A program made the position numbers and the translations under genes. The notes under the pieces were generated by a model that saw only the letters and a list, made by a program, of their open reading frames with translations, made no database searches and was not told where the DNA came from. A stretch of DNA of 64,000 bases from Gerris lacustris. Its lineage: Eukaryota; Arthropoda; Insecta; Hemiptera; Gerridae. Positions 54,565-64,000 of this stretch are shown piece after piece; the stretch's first letter is position 1; each line of letters begins with the position of its first letter. The stretch spans positions 13,933,430 through 13,997,429 of the forward strand of contig OX578276.1 in NCBI GenBank assembly GCA_951217055.1. The letters are read 5' to 3'.

Positions 54565-56290
54565 TTAAATCGTATGTGCTAGAACTGACGGGAATAGTAC
54601 TAACCGAAGGACTGGGATTGAAAACCATAAATTATCCCAAATTTTCAGAATTGAAAGTTTTTTGAATAGAATTTTTTGAATTGAAAGTTGGACAAGTCCA
54701 TATTTGTTAAGTTTCTTATGCCTAGGATGATGCCTAAGTTTGGGCATCTTAGTTGGGGGTGCACTACGTGGCCCCGCCACGGGACTATCAACCGCCGAGT
54801 AGACACCGTTGGTTTTAGAGAGATCAGAAGCAGGGCAGAACGCCTCAAAAGAAGACCTCGACTCTGTCAAGGTTCGATTGGGTAGGCATTCTGACTGATC
54901 GTGAGCTACTAGTTGCAAAGGAAAAAGGGATCCAGCTAAAGCATTGTGATTAGAAATCGAGTGTTCAACCACTGATTTACCGTTCAAAGCGCCACGCAAG
55001 TGCTGCAACCTGAAACCAAACTTAAAAAGGAGAACACACTGTGCACCGGCAATAACCGTTAACAGGGAAAGCCAAGTTAAATAGATGATATCGGCCAGAA
55101 AGGCTGACTCAAAAACATTTTTAAAGGCACTGGTTTGGCCAGACTCAAATGTTTAAAGGAGGGTAGGTCATTGTTATGCACTAAAAAGTGTGGAATAGTT
55201 AAGGTCCAGTTATGATTATACAATTCGACGTGCGGGTCAAAATCCGGGTGATCCCCAGGATTGGTACTAGCATATCTAACATTGGATAAAATCGTCCAAC
55301 TAGTGGGCAAAAGGTAATTAAGCGACACTTCTTTGATAACAGAGTTGTCGCAGGGAAATTGGTTTGGAATAATGATTTGGTTCTCGTGTAAGACTTTATG
55401 ATGACATGGCAGTTTTAAAAGAATTGCCCCGCTGGATACCGGTGAAGGTTCAAGAACGTAGGATAAATTAGTTTTAATGTTAATAGTCACAATCGGCGGT
55501 TTAAAATGAGTTAAAACAAAGACATTAGGTTTCACCTGCGTAATAATAGGACTGCCTGAATGAGGAGTGCAAACGAAGGCACACACTGGTTTTAAATGCT
55601 CCACAGGCGCGTTCTGAAAAATTTTCTTGATACACAGCGCTTCAAGAGTGTATTCCGCATGTGTGGGCGGTAATAGGCACAAGTGATTGCTCGACGGGTT
55701 GCAATGATTATTCTCATTTAAGAATTTAACTTGATTTAAGGCTGCATCGGCGGCCAAGTACCTATGGCCAGCCTTGATTTGACAGGTGAAATTATGATAC
55801 GCAAAAGGAATCGGAGTAATTTTGTAAAGCCTAAAGGTAGCAGCAACCGTTTTAATTGGAACTTGAATCTTTAAGAGTAAGGACTTTTCTGAGAAAGTAC
55901 ATTCAGCTATCTCAAGCATGTAATAACGAGAAATCATAGACGCAGGTATCGCTAGATCCTGACTGTGAGGAATTAACTTCAGTTGAAGTTTTAATAGATC
56001 ATCCTTTAATTGTGATGCAGGTAGAAATAGCAGAGGTATTTTGTTCAATTTGCAGTCGGTTAAGATGGCTTGCTGGCGGTCCATGACCGTATTTAGGTGC
56101 ACTAACTTTTGGAGAGTAATAAGAGCTTTAAGTACATCAGATAGTTGTCCAAAAAGATCCCGCTGAATTTGCGAGATGGCCACTCCTAAATTGCGGTAAA
56201 CTTTATGAAATTCCGCATCCATAGTGGCAATCGTTGAGCACGCGCCGGGACATTTGCATAAATCCGTATTTAACGAGCAATGTCACCGTC
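54565..56290 (-). pseudogene. Env-like glycoprotein of an LTR retroelement
   Basis: The minus-strand frame is open from just after a TGA at about 56287 (first ATG 56222) to a TAA at 55077: about 400 residues with a Cys-rich start (CKCPGACS), a helical region, paired cysteines (for example CDCK-like and CIKKIF...CAFVC) and several N-glycosylation-type sites (NFT, NLS, NWT). Right after the stop, in another frame, a hydrophobic segment (TWLSLLTVIAGAQCVLLF) and a basic tail follow to about 54565, as a transmembrane anchor and cytoplasmic tail would. A frameshift at about 55085 therefore separates ectodomain from anchor. It would act in membrane attachment and fusion; relation to errantivirus or chuvirus-like Env cannot be settled by eye. 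The gene sits 5' of a polypurine tract and LTR, the usual env position. Confidence 0.55.
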
Positions 56291-56779
56291 ACACTAAATA
56301 TGCGTCACCGGAGTTACAAAAATACTCCCGAGCCAGTTGTCACTCGGTCGCTACCTAGAACCTGACTGACGTTTTACATAAGTCAACCTATGCTCTAATG
56401 AAAATAATAGTTTAGTAAAGATAAACATAAGTAAATAAAAATAAAGGTAAACGATAAACGATTGAATCAGATCGTCAGAGTGGTGTGAGTGTGTGTGTAA
56501 TGTAGCAGTGTGTGAATGTTTATAAAAGAGAGTGAGAGTGAATGTCTATGGGCAAGGCTTATGATTGAGACTATGAGTTGTATGTAAGAGTGAGTGAGTG
56601 TTATATATAGAATTATTGTTTTGATAGATAACTGAAAAGTTTATATATTATAATCTGCTATGTGTATAAATGTTTATAGTGTGTAAGTGTGAGTGAGTTA
56701 GATAATGCCAGATACAAGATAGAGAGAGAGAGAGCATATTACTATTTAAAAATAAAAGAATTATTTTACCTCATTTAAA
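56291..56779. other. No gene; simple sequence
   Basis: GTGTGA-rich stretch at 56480-56520 and a (GA)n run at about 56720-56735. Confidence 0.4.
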
Positions 56780-57705
56780 AAAAGTTAAATTAAAAGAAAT
56801 GAAAATTATCCCGTAACAACATAGGGGTATATTACAAGATATACAAATGGCTTTAGTTTGGGTTGCTGTATTAGTTTTTATTTTGCAATAATGGCACCTC
56901 CTAGTGTTGCCTTCAGATGGTAGATGTTCACCAACATTAGCCATGGCCATTACACGTTTTGGTTTAGGCCCTTTTTTCCCACAACTTCTTCTTTTTTTCA
57001 ATGTGTTATCTCTTCCTAGACGAATGAGTTGTTCAGCCAGTGGTACAAGATATTGCAAAATTGATCTTTTTTTGGTTCATTTATTTCATTATAAATAATA
57101 TAAACATTCACCACTGAACTCATCAGAAGCCTATAAAATACTTTTCTCCACTACTTCTGTGATTTTCGGTCAAAGTCATAGCTGGTCACTTTCTGATCAG
57201 CCAAATCCACGCCTCCCGTATATTGGTTGTAATCGTCTGGACATACAATTTCTTTTTTACTTCCATCTTTCATTTTTCTTTGTATCATTTCTGTACTATT
57301 AGTATGACAATTACTTAGTAAATACACTTCTTTTGTGTCTTGCCATTTTGTAGCTAATGTACCACGATTGTTTATTTTGAAGAAACAATCTCCTCTTGAC
57401 ATTTTCTTACTTTCAAATTGTGGGCCATTTTTCCTGTTCTTCATAAAAGTACCCACACAGGGATATGGAAGTGTATCCATGTGTTTTACGGAAGTAAAGT
57501 ACCTATCGAAGCACAGGCACACATCAGGTGATTGTATACTTTGGTCTAGTTTCTCAAATACCCTTTCTTCCAAAGTACCTTCACAAGGTGTGATCTCCTT
57601 ACCAGCATACACATTCAAATCGTATATGTACCCCGTCTCACTGTCACATCTGTCCCATATTTTTATACCTCTTTTTGTAGGCTTCATGGGTATGTAACAC
57701 GGGGA
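56780..57705 (-). pseudogene. piggyBac transposase, C-terminal half
   Basis: The minus strand from 57705 gives KPTKRGIKIWDRCDSETGYI, YDLNVYAGKE, FDRYFTSVKHMDTLPYPCVG and NQYTGGVDLADQ, the catalytic core of DDE_Tnp_1_7 (the conserved Asp of FDRYFT and GGVDxxD). A TAG at about 57150 interrupts a SQKxWRK segment, and another frame change near 57060 precedes the cysteine-rich C-terminal finger (CHYCKIKTNTATQTKAICIS then CNIPLC). The N-terminal third with the first catalytic Asp is missing. It would cut and paste at TTAA sites if intact. Confidence 0.88.
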
Positions 57706-58734
57706 ACACAGATCCTGGGTGGTGGTGGTAGCGGGCCCTGTGGGCCGTGTACAAAGAATATCTTCTGGGACGGGAAAGGGGGTTGCTGTACAAAATACTC
57801 ATTAACAACTCCACTGGCTACAATCTCTGGTATATTATTTAACAAAAGAATTTGTACAACTGGTTCAAGAGAAAAAGAAGAATTACAAAAAAAAAATAAC
57901 ATTAACAAAATTAGAAAAAAAAGGTGCCCCACTACCTCTGTTTAGGCCTGTACCTAAACCTTTTTTAGTTTGATATTTATATGTGTAAACACCTTTTTCT
58001 TTAATGTTGCGTGTTTACTCTTTCTTATACTTTAGTTTGCCGTGTATGAACATTCCTTGTACTTACGTGTATTGTTTTACTTATACTTATGATTATTATA
58101 AACACATTGTAACAAGAACTACACATCACAAATCACATCTGAACACTACAGTCGTCGCTGTTCATATAAAAGGAGAGATCCATTTCGAGTTGTTTACTCG
58201 TATACATCGAATTGTTATTGTTTTGGAGAACGGAAGGTTCTACAGTATAACCGACTCAGGCTAGCACCGACCGTTCGCAAATCCACCACTACGTGCTTCC
58301 GACTTTCTTTTAGAAACATCATATAGAAACCTTACTCGCAACTCGTAGCCGGCACTTGTAGATCTAGACTCGAGTCGACAGCATGGTAGAGTTGTAGTTT
58401 GCACGATTATTATTATTTTTTTAAAAGGCAAAATCTAAAGAAACTATTTAAACGAATTAAATAAAAAGAGTCCAGCATTCCTGACTGGGCCTATCCTCTC
58501 TCAAAGCGAGGGGGGGGGGGGGGGGTCTGAAGGACCTTTCCAGCAATTTCTTACGAGATTTCTAAGTTAAAATAAAATTTAAAGTTTCGACTTACAGAAC
58601 TTACTTCCTCTTCCTTTGTAATCCAAAATACCACACAACGCACACAGCTACGTTATACTTACAACTGACGACTTCCTATCTTCCGAACTAAACACTGACT
58701 GATCCCCGGGGCGCAGCAGGCCTCCATATATACC
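57706..58734. other. No recognisable gene; G16 run
   Basis: Anonymous sequence with a run of 16 G at 58510-58525. A minus-strand frame at 57684-57932 resembles a signal peptide only because of T-rich sequence. Confidence 0.4.
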
Positions 58735-58985
58735 CCGCGGCGGGCGCACGAGCACGCACGGCACGCCCGCGCACGGACGCATAGGACCACGCACGGACCC
58801 GCACGAACACGCACGCGCATGCACAAGCACCAGTGCGCATGACCGCGCACGGGCGCACACCAAGATGTACGACCACGCACGAGCAGGCACAAACGCACCC
58901 AAGCACGCAAGAACGCGCACGACGAGAACGCGCATGAACCCGGCGAACGCGCACGCCCACGCACGAGCGCGCCCGAGCAAATGCC
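58735..58985 (+). repeat. GC-rich irregular CACG minisatellite
   Basis: CACGCACGAGCACGC-like words of 6-10 bp repeat irregularly over 250 bases. CATATATACCCCGCGGCGGG lies just left. All long frames through it, on both strands, follow from the repeat. Confidence 0.9.
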
Positions 58986-59429
58986 GCAAGGCATACTCAC
59001 GTGGGGGCCCGAAACTGGGCCCCTGGGACCTTTTTACAGGTAGGTATTGTTTGAGAGCTGAATTTTGTCTTGGTTTCGTCAATGGACTGAAATGGACTAT
59101 CAGTCCTTGTTTTGGCAAATGTATGTTTCAAACAAGAAACTACTTCATCTATGTACCATGTTTTTGAATTTTTTCCCTTTTCTGGATCATTGAAGTACAG
59201 TTTTGATACTAATATGGTACACCTATCCCTACTGCATCCTTTAAGGTTTTATTCCCAATTGACTCATTGTTGGACCAGTATAAATTATATGAGGGTAACT
59301 TGTTACCAGTATTACACCTAGAACTGAGTAATTTACCCATAGCTGCGTAACTAGCAACTCGATTTATCAGTTTTCTACATAAATTATTTGCATATCGTCC
59401 CTAACCCTGTCTAGTTTTTTTTTGCAAGT
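58986..59429. other. No recognisable gene
   Basis: Nothing I can support. Confidence 0.4.
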
Positions 59430-59650
59430 AAGTTTCCAAAGGCATTATTTGGATTTTCATTTGATTTGCCTTCCAAAGCTGTAGTGCAAGCTTTAAAAAC
59501 TGTTGTCGTACTTCCTCTTCTGATTTTTTATATTTTTTCCTGCCGTGTGGAGACGGTCCCTTGAATGATTCACACTGACGTTCCCGATGAACTCTGTTAG
59601 CAGTTACGGAACTGCCATCAGTACCAGCTTTATCGTCTTCAGCGGAAAAA
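59430..59650 (-). pseudogene. MADF/Myb-like accessory protein fragment of PIF/Harbinger
   Basis: Minus-strand KGPSPHGRKKYKKSEEEVRQ with QFLKLALQLW resembles the C-terminal region of the MADF/BESS-type second protein encoded divergently from PIF/Harbinger transposases. The DNA-binding domain itself is missing. The weak similarity and short length limit certainty. Confidence 0.35.
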
Positions 59651-59699
59651 AAATTACACTATTTCTGAGAATTTTTTTTTTTTTTAATTCTTGCTTTCG

Positions 59700-59985
59700 T
59701 ATGTTTAATCATAGAACAATTGTTTCAGTTTCCAAACAATGAAAATAAATGGAAGAAAATCGCTTTAGGATTTCAACAGCGATGGGACTTTCTTAATTGT
59801 GGTGGAGTAATGGACGGCAAGCATGTTAGAATAAAACGCTGTAAGCATTCTGGAGCTCTTCAATATAACTACAAGAACTTTTCTAGTGTGGTTCTTCTAC
59901 CTATTGTCGTCAATTCTAATCATCAATAAATTTATGTTTATCTGGATGGATGGTATTGTACCGGGCTAACAGCGTAGACGTCGGT
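59700..59985 (+). pseudogene. PIF/Harbinger transposase fragment
   Basis: WKKIALGFQQRWDFLNCGGV then MDGKHVRIKRCKHSGALQYN and FSSVVLLPIVV is the first catalytic Asp region (xxDGKHV) of the DDE_4 family. The frame stops at about 59929 and only a few more residues (VYLDG) can be read. Upstream HTH and downstream catalytic residues are absent. Confidence 0.82.
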
Positions 59986-60502
59986 GCTGCTAAAAAAAGG
60001 TAGGTGGGACCAAGGTTCAGGTTCAATACTCACTCGCTCGCTATTAAAGATTAAAGGCTATACAAGATTAAAAGAAATATAATTAACCCAATAACTACTA
60101 ATCATTATAACATTATAATAGTAAACATTTGTACATAAGACGTAAGATCGCATCGGTTAGTTCTACAACAAGTTATAACTTTACAATTAACCCTTAACTG
60201 ATTTAACCATTTTACATAAGGTTCTATATATAAGTCCTTAAGGCGGACAAGCTTATTAATCATTATAATAAACATTCCCTTATATGATAGTACCCTAATA
60301 CGTAATAATTTATGAACTACTACTTAGGAATTCCATCGAATTCTATTATAAAACAAACAATACAATAAAATAATATGCATTCGTCAAATCATAAACCTCT
60401 ATAAAATCATAGCAATACACAAACTCTAATTCAATCAACATCCCCTTTATACATGTTATAATAATACGTAAGAATTTATGAACTACCCCTTAGAAATTCT
60501 CT

Positions 60503-60506
<4 letters not shown>
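59986..60506. other. AT-rich, short internal similarities, no gene
   Basis: TAATACGTAA.AATTTATGAACTAC occurs twice (about 60297 and 60463) with an intervening similar context, hinting at an old 165-bp duplication. Confidence 0.45.

Positions 60507-60598
<92 letters not shown>
60507..60598 (+). repeat. (TA)n microsatellite
   Basis: About 46 TA units directly left of the palindrome. Confidence 0.97.
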
Positions 60599-60600
<2 letters not shown>

Positions 60601-60717
60601 TAGCATTATCAGGTTTAGATAAAATGATGATTAAGTAATTCACATAATTTTAGTGTTTGTAAATAAATTTAAGTAGTTTAATTTGATATATATATATATA
60701 TATCAAATTAAACTACT

Positions 60718-60787
<70 letters not shown>

Positions 60788-60910
60788 AGTAGTTTAATTT
60801 GATATATATATATATATATATATCAAATTAAACTACTTAAATTTATTTACAAACACTAAAATTATGTGAATTACTTAATCATCATTTTATCTAAACCTGA
60901 TAATGCTAGA
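60599..60910. repeat. 312-bp palindrome with nested hairpins
   Basis: TCTAGCATTATCAGGTTTAG at 60599 and its inverted copy ending at 60910 bound two arms of about 95 bp that appear perfectly matched. Each arm contains its own smaller hairpin (AAGTAGTTTAATTTGATATA with ATCAAATTAAACTACTT) and the centre is (TA)n. Confidence 0.95.
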
Positions 60911-61155
60911 AACTTATTAAATACAATATATGAAATATAATACATATATTGAGGTTGGATCCAGAAATATATTACTCAAACAATATAAAACATAATTGTT
61001 ATTTTATAAATAATAGAGTACGTTTATAGAAAAATCATACATATATTTAAAAAAAATGAACATGAAATCTAAATAGGTATTCTTAATATGATTCATTTAA
61101 AAATGAAAAGAATAAATGTTCCTTCTGTAGGATTTGTCTAGGGACCCAAGGAATA
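60911..61155. other. No recognisable feature
   Basis: AT-rich. Confidence 0.4.
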
Positions 61156-61540
61156 TCAATTCACTGGCATTTTTGCCAGTAGTCGGTTCCTCTCAGACCT
61201 TAATTCATCTCCAGCGTTTGAGAATAACCTTTCTGAAGGAACAAACGTTCCAAGTACAGAAAGATATTTTCTCACTATGAGGTAGAGAGGTAAATCCACT
61301 CTGTAGAAGTCCTTGTAAATTAATAGAGGGTTGTCTCCTAGTCGACCACAAGGTAAGGCAATATAATATTGTGAAGCCTCAGGGTCGTCACTCTTAGACA
61401 ACTTGTCTAGGGGGATACCGTGACGCCTCCGCTGCTTAGCTTTCCACGACTCGTGAACTTGCGTTCTGGGGGAGGAGCCAAAAAGTGCATGAAGAAGTAG
61501 GAATAACTCGCAGAGACGAAACTTCGTATGAATTGTCAAA
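61156..61540 (-). pseudogene. hAT transposase C-terminal domain
   Basis: The minus-strand frame (127 residues) contains DLPLYLIVRKYLSVLGTFVP then SERLFSNAGDELRSERNRLL, the hATC dimerisation domain with the PSERLFS motif, ending in a natural-looking stop. The preceding DPL-W-type segment is weak. It could not act alone. The group (zinc-finger BED type) is distinct from the other two hAT remnants in the window. Confidence 0.85.
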
Positions 61541-61835
61541 GAGTAGAATTGAAAAAGATCGTACAGCTGTTGCCAAAATTATTGACGTGATAAAGCAGAA
61601 TTTAAATCCATTCGATTGTACCGTGGACCCAAACAGCTTATTTCACATTGCGAAGAGAAGAGCTGCATCTTCGGCGATGGCTGATTTTCTATTGAATGCC
61701 AAAGATTTGGGTAGAGAGAGCAAAATTCGATTTCTAAAAGAATGCGAGGACGACGAATCAAGATTTTCGAAACCATTGAAGCGACATACGATTATGAATT
61801 TCGAAAAAAGTACAGAAAAGTGCAGACGGAAGTAA
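61485..61835 (+). pseudogene. Conserved protein fragment of unknown function
   Basis: A plus-strand frame of 116 codons beginning in the overlap with the hAT fragment contains SRIEKDRTAVAKIIDVIKQN and LNPFDCTVDP, then IAKRRAASSAMADFLLNAKD and a lysine-rich end (KRHTIMNFEKS). The pattern (RDxxDxxxIxxxxxNPF, SGxxAxxxxxxLLNAxxxG) recurs in many invertebrate multi-copy proteins. No start codon of its own is convincing, so it is likely an exon or fragment. Function unknown. Confidence 0.5.
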
Positions 61836-62685
61836 GCAGGCTTTGATTAAAATGGAAAGAGACGTATTCGGGCGTTTATTGGCTATAGGAATAGGATTGG
61901 AAAAATAAGAGTTTATTAAAATGGTACTTCAGTTTAGTTAGGTTCAATTATTCAAAATTATAAAAAAAATCAGTTAAATTTTATTTAATGTGTGTAATAG
62001 GCCTTGTCCTTTCACACAGCAGGAATGATTATATTATTGAGGCTAATTATGATGTAAACTAATATGAAAGACTAAGACTAAAAAAAATAAATGGTTAAAA
62101 TAAAAATTAAATTTTCATGAGTATCCTTTAAAGTGGAGAGAGAAAAGCCAGCTTCTAAAATGTAATAATATTATTCCTTTAAAAATTACTTTTAAAATTG
62201 GTTAGCAAATATAAATACATAATGGTTCTTTAATATTTTTTAAGATGCCAGGTTTTCTTTTTCTTGCAATAAAAATTAATAATAGTTGTAAAGGAATAAA
62301 TATGGCATATGACCCATTGCTATGATCAATAGATTACATTAACTGTGTTAAGGCCTCGTAGGAGTTGTAGGGCTCTGATATGAGAATACAAGCAAAATTA
62401 TTAGCTAAATGATAAATGTAGAAGTTGGACTGTATAGAATAGTGAATAATGAATAAAAGACGTGAATAGCATGTAAGGTGTAACAGGGTAATAAGATCAG
62501 TGAATGGGGTTAGTATGCATATGGGGTTAGTACAAGAATAAGAGTTATGAAAAGTGAAATGAATAATAATTACTTCATAATAATAAGTTCAAAGGGATAG
62601 TTAATACATAATAATAAGTGAAATAAGATAATTACTACATCAAAATAAAATAGAGAAAATGAAAGGAAGTTGACATGTATGTGAC
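61836..62685. other. No recognisable gene
   Basis: AT-rich. AATAATAAGT-type words repeat near 62570-62640. Confidence 0.4.
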
Positions 62686-62689
62686 AGGT

Positions 62690-63359
62690 AACTATTTTTG
62701 ACAGGGAAATATTTTTGTACGTTGGCCGCCAAGGAAGCCACTACACTAGTCCCACAAACCGACTTAATATGTTTACCGGATCTGACAGGCGCGGTGAAAA
62801 ACCAAATAAAAGAAGCATGGGAGCAACAGTGGAGAGAAATTCTACCAGGTACGGTCAAGCTGAGGGATATTAGGCCCTCGATAAGTGGATGGAGTTCATC
62901 TGACCATCCGATCAGGAGGAGAGAGGTCATATTGGCGCGTCTTAGGATCGGCCACACCAGGCTGACACATGGACATCTGATGAGTAGATCACCCCCACCA
63001 GTTTGTCTTCAGTGTCAGGTACCCTTAACAGTGGTGCATATTTTAGAAGAGTGCATAGCCTATAGAAACCTGCGAACCAAGCATGCCCTCCCTCCAAGAT
63101 TACATGAAATACTTCAGGACAACCAACAATCTCTCGATCAAGTTTGGAAATTTATTGTTGAAGCTAAATTGGACAAAGAGTTTTAAGTTAAAAGGCAAAA
63201 TTTATACTCGATATTAGTTAAAAAAAAAAAAAAAAAAAAAAAAAATCAAAATGGTTCACATAAAAAAGACTATGGCCTAGAGACAAAGACATGGCAGGGC
63301 TTAATCACCTTAGATGTGTATAGCCTGTACCCAACTCCATTACCTTACCTTACCTTACG
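62690..63359 (+). pseudogene. I-like/Jockey-type non-LTR element, C-terminus and 3' tail
   Basis: The frame to a TAA at 63184-63186 starts with AAKEA (end of an RNase H domain) and contains IKEAWEQQWREILPGTVKLR, RRREVILARLRIGHTRLTHG and PPPVCLQCQVPLTVVHILEE with a following EC, the zinc-knuckle end of ORF2 in I and Jockey groups. An A26 run lies at 63220-63245, then a further 3' UTR that ends in (CCTTA)n repeats at about 63340-63359. The 5' bulk of the element is missing. RNase H points to the I group. Confidence 0.8.
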
Positions 63360-64000
63360 TTGGACCTAAGTAATGCGTATTTACATGTATTAATGGACGA
63401 TGAGAGTGCAAGGTTACAGGCCATCAGTACCCAAAAGGCGATTTACAAAGTAAATCGACTTATGTTCGGAGTGAAAGTGGCGCCAGCTCTATGGAATTAA
63501 TTTATGGGAAAAGTTTTACATGGGACTAGAAGGAGTACAGTCATTTTTTGATGACAATAATTCAGGGTAGGACAATTGAAGAACTTTTGAGCAGATTAAA
63601 ACAAGTGCTGCAACAAATGAGGGTATATAATTTGAGAATTATTAGGGAAAAAAGTAAATTCTGTCAAACCAGTATTAAATATTTAGGCCACATAATCGAC
63701 AAAGACGGGTTACATAAGACGGGAGAGAAAATCGAAGCCCTTTTAAAAGCTAAAAGACCAGAAAACCAGGGTAAATTAAGGACATTCATAGGAATTGCAA
63801 ATTATTACAACAGGTTCATTTCAAATTTAGCTACCTTGTTACATCCAATGAATAAACTGTTGCAGAAAAACCAAGAATTTAAATGGTCGGACGAATGCGA
63901 AAGATCCTTTAAAAGAGTTATTAAGGAAATCAAAAGTGACAGGGTGCTAACACATTTTGACCCAACATTGCCATTAGTATTGGCGACCGATGCGTCACCT
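63356..64000 (+). pseudogene. Gypsy RT and RNase H start (continues past window edge)
   Basis: LDLSNAYLHVLMDDES (motif A region, about 63360-63410), NRLMFGVKVAPALW (about 63450-63490), a damaged FDDN catalytic box (about 63545), then YNLRIIREKSKFCQTSIKYL, GHIIDKDGLHKTGEKIE, FIGIANYYNRFISNLATLLH and FKWSDECERSFKR, and finally the RNase H start VLATDASP at the window end. A stop at about 63500 and a frameshift near 63550 break it. It begins abruptly at the (CCTTA)n tail of the non-LTR element, so its upstream part was lost or lies elsewhere. Confidence 0.88.

Noticed and set aside
54688..54885. Plus-strand frame rich in Arg
   Set aside because: Antisense of the glycoprotein cytoplasmic-tail-like frame.
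57684..57932. Frame with signal-peptide-like start next to piggyBac
   Set aside because: The hydrophobic start is T-rich minus-strand sequence, and the frame collides with the piggyBac core.
58648..59118. Overlapping Arg/Cys-rich reading frames on both strands
   Set aside because: All are produced by the CACG minisatellite; no independent coding signal.

Overview
This window looks like an arthropod, probably insect, nuclear chromosome. It is very AT-rich, has no operons or ribosome binding sites, and carries exon-like islands with GT/AG borders. Almost everything recognisable is a transposable element, mostly broken and often nested. The closest thing to host coding sequence is a decayed C2H2 zinc-finger locus (minus strand, exon-like pieces near 3.1-3.6 kb and at 10.5 kb) and a few isolated exon-like segments near 32.1 kb and 42.0-42.7 kb. 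I could not identify the species.

Layout. 0-1 kb: start of a BEL/Pao LTR element (LTR tail, tRNA-Arg primer site, frameshifted gag). 1.3-3.1 kb: 5'-truncated RTE-type non-LTR element in the zinc-finger locus. 5.8-10.0 kb: a structurally complete Gypsy element (paired LTRs, TAAG target duplication, tRNA-Leu primer site, polypurine tract) that lacks most of gag and is frameshifted in RNase H. 10.7-11.6 kb: non-LTR 3' end. 12-22 kb: a gene-poor zone of inverted-repeat elements, tandem repeats and a nested hAT element with a perfect 8-bp target duplication. 22.7-25.7 kb: a decayed Gypsy element split by a 1.4-kb DNA transposon with 6-bp target duplication. 26-31 kb: hAT, pogo/Tigger and Penelope-like pseudogenes on the minus strand. 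31.4-35.6 kb: Copia end, a multi-copy C2H2 protein family pseudogene and an errantivirus-like integrase/Env fragment.

35.6-38.1 kb and 44.8-49.8 kb carry two broken copies of an element encoding a protein-primed family-B DNA polymerase followed by a conserved protein of unknown function (called protein X here). The second copy is disrupted by two BEL-like LTR insertions and a 0.4-kb duplication. A GC-rich R2-like retroelement lies between them (38.2-40.7 kb). 49.8-56.3 kb is the 3' half of an env-bearing LTR element (LTR, polypurine tract, an antisense ORF, Env-like glycoprotein), itself interrupted by another element with 6-bp target duplication. 56.8-64 kb holds piggyBac, PIF/Harbinger, hAT, I-like non-LTR and Gypsy fragments plus a 312-bp AT-rich palindrome.

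The item most worth pursuing is the two-gene DNA polymerase B plus protein X element: gene order and intergenic sequence are conserved between the two copies, and protein X has no function I can name with confidence. Second are two unrelated-looking CAGGG-terminated transposons that both made 6-bp target duplications, and inverted-repeat elements that carry tRNA-like promoter sequence.
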